Source of the DNA: Buxus sempervirens
Taxonomy: Eukaryota; Streptophyta; Magnoliopsida; Buxales; Buxaceae
Length of the DNA stretch: 64,000 nucleotides
Assembly: GCA_947561395.2 (NCBI GenBank)
Contig: OX387182.1
Span: forward strand, 5,380,595 to 5,444,594
Direction of reading: 5' to 3'
In this document: positions 58,222 to 64,000 of the stretch, in pieces
Numbering within the stretch: position 1 is the stretch's first letter
Layout: each line of letters starts with the position of its first letter
Program-made: the position numbers and the translations under genes
The notes under the pieces: model-generated
Databases searched by the model: none
What the model was told of the DNA's origin: nothing
What the model saw: only the letters and a program-made list of their open reading frames with translations

Positions 58222-60012
58222 GACATTTACAGCTACACCCCCTGAGGTTTGGAAAGTTAGCACGGACACCCCGTGGTTCTAAACCGATCACTTACTACCC
58301 CTGAAGTCTTAAAAACTGTCACCACCATCCCTGCTGTTAGATTAGACCTAACACCATTAATCCACTTTTATAAATGTCCAAAGTACCCCTCTTTTTAAAT
58401 CAAAACTCTGGTCTTCTTCGTTCTTCCCCAAGGTAAAGAGCTTTCACGGAAAAAAAAACCATAATCCTCCCTCTTCCAAACCCATCCTCGGATTCTTCTT
58501 CTTCACCAAAATGCATCTAAGTTTCAAAAACAAGCAGCGGCAAAAGAGGCTAATCAGCATGTTTCACTTTCGGGAAGAGAGTTTAAAAAAGGAAGGCTCG
58601 GACGCATCTTTTCTTCTTCAACTTGAAGATCAAATACATGTTCTTTTCTGTGTTTGTAAGATCTTTTCCTGACAATGCAAGTCGCTTTACTTATGCATTG
58701 AAATAGCCTTGCCCTGTTGTACATATTAAGCTGATAAATTCTGTTCGGAGGCTGTTCCTGTGGTTTGCCGAGGAGCCGTCCCCGTTCCTGTTGTTGCCAC
58801 CACTGCCGTGACGCCCATCAGACCTGTCACATTGCATAGTTGGCTGTTATTGTCAAAAATTGGGGCGCTTGCGTTATGATCAAAATTGAGAAGTGGGAAT
58901 TCGATCATGTTAGAATTGGGACCATGTGGTGGTGGTTGATGATGCAACTGAAGTGGGAAGTGACAGTATCCCGGCAGAACCATAATGTTGTGACAAATAT
59001 GGGTATTGCGCCATTTGTGGGTACTGAATTCCGAAGCCCTGTGCTTGGCCACTTTGTGCATAATGGCCATAAAATGGATACAAATAATGGAAAAACCCAG
59101 ACGTTCCTGTTGTTGCCGTGTAAGGTGTAAAATGTTGTCCTCCATAGACATTGTAATAACTCTGCATCAACCCCATGACTATTGATGATAAATTAGCTTG
59201 TACGGAAACAAGAAGCCCAAAGAAAAAGACAGGTTAAAAAAATTTTGGGGAAACAAAGAAGCACTGACCAAAGGATACATGTTGTCTTGTGAATAACCAG
59301 AGTACCTGAACCATGAACAGTAAAAGATAAATTTAAAGTACAATGAAAGAAGACTTGAAATGCTTCAGAAATAAAGAGCATCTACTTTCTTCCCCCCTGT
59401 TTCTCTTAATTTGATGTATTGATACTTACCCGTAAGTTGAATAAGGGAATGCATATTGAGTGGCGGGTTGATTGAAATATGCAGAGGATGAGGCATGATA
59501 ATGGGGTCGAGCCATAGATCCTGATGCTGGCTTACAATTTTTTTTATCCAAAAATAAGAGCAGGAAAAACATAAATTAGTTATTTGATGCCATTTAACAG
59601 TTTTCTTCGATCGTCTGCAGTAGTAATGGAGGTAATATAAGTCTGAAGTAAAAACTGTTTTTTTCTTGAAGTACGGATTTTGATATAAGATATGCAAGGG
59701 TCGAGCACACATATTACAGTATCGAAGTATCAGAAAAAGAAACATCGAAAATAGAGATGGAAGAGGGAGGGTTAGGGTTTTTTTCTTGTGAAAGCTCTTT
59801 ACTTGAGAAGAACAAAGAAGTCCAGTGTTTTGATTTACAAGGAAGGGTATTTCAGGCATTTACAAAAGTGGACTAACGGTGTTGGGATCTGATCTAACAG
59901 CCAGAGTGGTCGGTGACAGTTTTTTAGACTTCAGGAGTAGTACGTGATCGGTTTTGAACCACAAGGGGTGTCCATGCCACTTTCCCAAACCTCAGGGAGT
60001 GTAGCTGTAAAT
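58222..60012 (-). mobile_element. Pack-MULE (Mutator-like) with captured gene fragment, 1.79 kb
   Basis: Long terminal inverted repeats of about 255 bases (58222-~58483 and ~59755-60012) are roughly 80% identical by eye and begin (GAC)ATTTACAGCTACAC. They are flanked by GAAATAAGG (58213-58221) and GAAATAAAG (60013-60021), a 9-base target duplication with one difference. TIRs of more than 100 bases and a 9-base duplication are Mutator hallmarks. Between the TIRs there is no transposase; instead there are exons and introns of a host RNA-binding-protein gene on the minus strand. TIR divergence suggests an insertion that is not recent. Confidence 0.88.
58850..59519 (-). pseudogene. Captured fragment of an ARP1-like RRM protein gene
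   Basis: On the minus strand, a putative exon at about 59519-59426 (SMARPHYHASSSAYFNQPA...QYAFPYSTYG) ends at a good donor, GG/GTAAGTATC. A 37-base exon at about 59304-59268 (YSGYSQDNMYPL) follows the acceptor TTCATGGTTCAG. A third segment, 59176-58910, encodes MGLMQSYYNVYGGQHF...SGFFHYLYPFYGHYAQSGQ...YPQMAQYPYLSQHYGSAGI. This Tyr/Gln-rich C-terminal region is typical of plant single-RRM proteins of the ARP1/RBP38 type. The RRM itself is absent, and the reading frame does not continue cleanly from the second to the third exon or at the 3' end, so no normal product is expected. The source gene is not in this window. Confidence 0.75.
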
Positions 60013-60021
60013 GAAATAAAG

Positions 60022-60480
60022 CACTTGTCGATAGTCAAAAGGGGGGTTAAAATGCATTTTATATAATTCTTTGTGATCTTTGTGAGGTCAGTTGTAACGT
60101 CCTTAGTTCATTAGTGGCTCTCTTTCGATTCATGGCTTAAATTCTCTATAAAATTCGCACCCATATTGACCTGTTTCTCTAATGACTTTCATGCTAGAAA
60201 ATGTATAAGTGCGTTTAGACAAACAAGGCAACCATCTTCCAAAAGATGAGAAATGAACAATAGGAATAACTTATAAATTTCAACCAAATAGGATCGCAAA
60301 TAGAAGCAGCTGCTTCCAGTGTTAGTTGTCTAAGATCTTACAATCAGCCTGTGCAACTACTCAAGGCCCCAGAATACAACAAAACCATTTGAGGGAAACA
60401 TTGATTAAGCCTCACAGTTGCAAAATCGGAACAAAGGAGAACAATCACTTCCCGATTCTGATTACAGCAAGCCGTGGAAA
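60022..60480. other. Spacer holding the 3' UTR of the hnRNP Q-like gene
   Basis: AT-rich sequence downstream of the minus-strand stop codon; no other feature is seen. Confidence 0.5.
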
Positions 60481-63400
60481 TCAGTATGGGTGATACCTGC
60501 GCCCTCCACCACTGTCATTTCTCTGTTTTCCCCTGCCTGAGCTGCCACCACTCCTGCCGCCACTTCTCTCCTGTGATTGAGTATGTAGCTGTGCCCCGGG
60601 TTGTTGCCTGCAACAGATGGTGAAGAAATTTAAGCAGGATTTAACTCAGATACATAGAGTTCGGATGTTTGACATGCTCCATCAGCTGAAAAAAGGTGTA
60701 TTCCAGCATGGAAAATTGGTAATAAGTTGCAACTCAACAGTTCATCAGCTGTATCTCACTAGATCTGCTAATCTGAATAACCAAACCCATGTTGAAACAA
60801 CTGCTAATGCATTTAGGTTAGCAGATTCAATCCCATTAGAACAAAGAATGGAAAGGTATTTGAAACAGCAAACCACCCATTGTTCAATGTTAAATCATGG
60901 GCTCAAGTTCAGGGGGACAAACAATAGGAAATGTTAAATGTGTCTTTACAGCCAACTGAAGAGAAAAAATAGTTTTTTAACTAGCCAGGGTAAAAGCAAA
61001 ATAATGTTGTGCTTACAGGACATATCCAATTCGTCCATCAGGCAAGAGCATTGGCATCATTGCCATGCCAGCAGGAGTCGGCCCCCTACCGTAGATCAGT
61101 GGCTGCATTACACACACATTTCAATTATCAGAACTGCAAGGATACAAAATGGCAAATGAAGCTGAGCAACAAAACATGCTAAAAGATTAGTCTCACTAAC
61201 AATCTTGAGTAATCAGAATATCATGCAGGAATTTGGCAACCCATGTGCAACTAATTGACCAAAACACTCACACTTTGTATTGGAAATATTTAATTCAAAT
61301 GAAGCTGCACATGAAAACAAACTTTGAACAGGTCTCTGTTTTGAGGCTCTTGGTGTGGCTGAGAATTTTTACTGACAAATATTGATAGTGTCCCCAATCC
61401 CAATCTACCACACATCTCCCAAAGTCACTTCTTGTTACTGTCCAATTGGTGGCTTAACTCCTGTTTGGGAGCTAGGACATAACCGAAGACATGGTTCATC
61501 CTTCTTCACAAAGAATAAACAGACCTCATAAAAGCCACAGTCCATCAAAGTGGTTAACAGGGCAAATAATCATACAATTCCAGTGCAAGAGAGCTTCATG
61601 GCTGTGTGAACAAGGATAAAGGCAAAACTTAGATAACGAGCCCTAAAGGGAAAATAGATAGATAGATACTTTTTACCAACTGTCAAAAAAATTCTTTGAA
61701 CTCATCTAACTAGAGTCATTTGAACATAGAGATTTTATTGACAGAGGCCTCTTTAGTATGGGTCATGATCCTTCTTATACCAACGTGTATGATGTTGTCC
61801 TTGAGCCCAAACGGTAGGTGATACCACAATTAAGATAACATACTAAGAGTCTAAGATCACAAAAGGTATAATATTAGAAATTAAAGCAGGTGACCCCATC
61901 AAGTGCCTGGCACCTTGCTGCTTGGAAATCATAGAGGGGTACCCACACAACCACCTCACTAGACACTCTTAAGGAAAGAAAATAGTATTACGAGTACAAC
62001 AGAGAAGCATCCCACCTGCACAACGCCTGCAGCACCATATCCACCACCTAGAGCACCATAAGGACGCCCAACTAAACCATGACCAACATGAGGTGGATAT
62101 CTTGGGAGCAAACCTGACTTCTGTGAATTCAGTCCTCCAGCAGACTTCTGATCTGCCTGTGGCTTTGCAAGGGAACACTCCAAAACTTGGCCTGCAAAAC
62201 CAAAATAAACTCACCTACGATCTCCACCATTACAAATTAGGAAAAAAAACACAAAAAAATATGAAAGTAAAAATCACCATCTATTTCATATTTCTCAGTG
62301 TTCTTCAATGCCTTCATGGCACTAGACCTCTCCTCAAAATGAATGAAACCAAATCTATTCTCCTGTCCAGATTTAGCAGGAGGAATAACTACTTTTGTAA
62401 TCTTCCCATGATGTTCAAATAAATCCTTCAACTGATCTTGAGTTATACTTTTCGGCAAATTCTTCACATACAATGCCTTCACCTGGAAGGAACAAAATTT
62501 TGTCATTCATAAAATGATTACAATCAGAATATTCCAAATGCAAGGACTTCAGCAATTAATTGGAGAGCATACACGTCTCCCGGTCTCCCAAGTGGCATTG
62601 GATGTAAAATGGAAAATTCAAACATCACTGCCAACTTAAATACTGGAAGGACTCTGTAAAAGCCATGGCATTATGTGAACGTCAACATAGATCTAGCAAT
62701 GGATTGAGTTTGGCTGGGTTTAGGCAGGGTATTAATGGGTTGATGCCCAACAAGATCTACCCCATTTAACAAATGGGTTGAGATATCTAAATCCAACCAA
62801 CCTAAAATGATTACTACCCCTTCTAATAATAATTAATATATAAAAACTAAAATAAATATAATGCATTTGTTCTTTTCACAAATAGTGCCCAATGACCCGA
62901 CAGGTTAACTGAAACCAACCCATTTATCAATGGGTAACGGGTTAAATACAGGCTGACTCACAACTGATCCCTTAATTAAAACCTCAACCCAAACCAATGC
63001 AAATATGTATGGGTTGAAGGGTTGTATCACAAATTGCCATCTCTGTAACTGATCATATGATCAAAGGAGTTTATGTCATTCCATAGAAACACCTCAGACA
63101 ATTAATACCAATCATCAGATCATTTATATCATTTTGTACATTTTGAATGATACTAAGTGAAACCCACTGATTAGATACTGATAATCACCCAGGATCGGAT
63201 GAATTACAAGATTCTAAAATGTAGGATCATTGAACAATCAATCCTCCACTCATGCTATTAAGGAGATAGCTAAAAGAAGTAAAAGCCAAGTAAACATAGA
63301 AGACCTGTGAAGCAGAAGAAGAATCAGCATTTTTGGGGTCAGCCCAGCTCACGGTTGGAGCATTATTGTCCAAATTGAATTTTGGGTTCGACATTTTCTG

Positions 63401-63760
63401 CCTTGAATGTTCTGCACAAGCATGGTTATAATACTCAATGAAAGCAAAACCCCGGTTACGGCTCGAATTTTGTGGATCCTGTCAGAACCAATAACGATGT
63501 GCATCCAGTGAGTAAAATAACCTAAAGCCAAATACAACAAGAACCAGAACCACTGGCATTAACAGCAAAGAGTACCTAGAGAACTCACAAGGTTAACAAT
63601 ACATCAATGAGAAACCAACCTTTAACAATTCTATAACATTAACTCCTGGTCCAACCTCTGTAACCACTTTCTTCAGATCTTCCTCTCCCCAGCTTTTGGG
63701 AATATTACCAATAAATAATCGATGCTTTGCTTGAGATTTTGAACATCTAATCTTTCTTCC
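60481..63760 (-). CDS. hnRNP Q/LIF2-like RNA-binding protein, 3' part
   Basis: Six minus-strand exons are visible, all with GT-AG sites in phase: 63760-63620, 63478-63305, 62482-62278, 62191-62016, 61102-61017 and 60607-60481. The gene continues beyond the window, so the N-terminus and first RRM are missing. The first two exons give RRM2 (RLFIGNIPKSWGEEDLKK... RNP1 RGFAFIEY, then CAEHSRQKM). The third gives RRM3 (RNP2 LYVKNL, RNP1 RFGFIHF). Then comes a Gly/Tyr-rich linker (YGALGGGYGAAG), the conserved block PLIYGRGPTPAGMAMMPMLL, and an RG/GS-rich tail ending RRYHPY. This is the plant hnRNP R/Q family that includes LIF2, a Polycomb-linked regulator of flowering and stress genes. It acts in nuclear RNA binding and chromatin-linked transcription control. 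Confidence 0.93.
62690..63045. repeat. hAT-like AT-rich repeat in an hnRNP Q-like intron
   Basis: TAGCAATGGATTGAGTTTGG near 62693 and CACAAATTGCCATCTCTG near 63030 are weakly inverted. GGGTTGA/CAACCC words recur between them, as in the other hAT-like repeats here. It lies in the intron between the RRM2 and RRM3 exons. The target duplication is unclear. Confidence 0.35.
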
Positions 63761-64000
63761 CTGCAAAATAAAGGATGAACAAATAGGAAATCCACAAGTA
63801 AGATAAGTCGAGAATTTCATGTTTTTAAAAATTGAAGTGGTAAATAAGTAAATTATATTGAGAATCATATACTTCACATTAAAAACAGAGAATAACCTAT
63901 TTATTAATATAGAGAATAATCTAATATAATCTATCCTTACTACCGATCAAAATAAAAATAGAGAATAACCTAATAGATCCAAATCATGTCAACTAATCAT

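Noticed and set aside
58726-59151. Alternative minus-strand frame in the Pack-MULE
   Set aside because: A shadow of the captured ARP1-like exon in another frame; no independent homology.
60617-61159. Plus-strand open frames in the last kilobases
   Set aside because: They lie across introns and an exon of the minus-strand hnRNP Q-like gene and have no domain.

Overview
This is nuclear DNA of a flowering plant, most likely a eudicot. The evidence is GT-AG introns that reconstruct cleanly into plant protein families, plant-only gene types (an organellar P-class PPR protein, root-type plastid ferredoxin, PADRE/DUF4228, GPI-type GH17 glucanase, plant alpha-carbonic anhydrase), AT-rich spacers and a heavy load of plant transposon families. 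The species cannot be named from the sequence.

Layout. 1-9.6 kb is retroelement sequence: LTR-type repeat, a degenerate GGTACC minisatellite, a long LTR-like segment, then a broken Ty1/copia fossil whose 3' LTR abuts the leader of the first gene. 9.6-12.1 kb: GNA1 (glucosamine-6-phosphate N-acetyltransferase, + strand). 12.3-17.0 kb: Tourist-like, hAT-like and foldback elements. 17.2-20.9 kb: root-type ferredoxin (+) with a 3.1 kb leader intron. 22.0-23.2 kb: DNA-transposon relics. 23.9-26.3 kb: GH17 glucan endo-1,3-beta-glucosidase (+). 26.3-37.2 kb is gene-free: a TRIM-like fossil, a 3.8 kb tandem array in which four of seven units carry a hAT MITE at the same site, further hAT-like repeats, and a 177 bp Helitron whose unoccupied site survives nearby. 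37.3-40.6 kb: P-class PPR gene (+). 43.1-43.6 kb: PADRE/DUF4228 gene (-). 46.2-47.0 kb: one end of a CACTA element. 48.7-51.0 kb: penta-EF-hand calcium-binding gene (-). 52.9-54.5 kb: alpha-carbonic-anhydrase-like gene (+). 55.7 kb: tRNA-Cys (-). 56.4-57.6 kb: glutaredoxin-domain protein (+). 58.2-60.0 kb: a Pack-MULE that captured pieces of an RNA-binding-protein gene. 60.5-64 kb: the 3' half of an hnRNP Q/LIF2-like gene (-), running off the window.

The genes serve unrelated housekeeping, signalling and wall functions and form no cluster or operon-like system. The most notable points are the tandem array carrying occupied and empty MITE sites, the Pack-MULE with captured exons and introns, the Helitron with its pre-insertion site preserved, an alpha-carbonic anhydrase homologue lacking two of three zinc histidines plus the proton shuttle, and a near-perfect foldback at 14.25-14.79 kb that could produce small RNAs. 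I found no convincing new multi-gene system.
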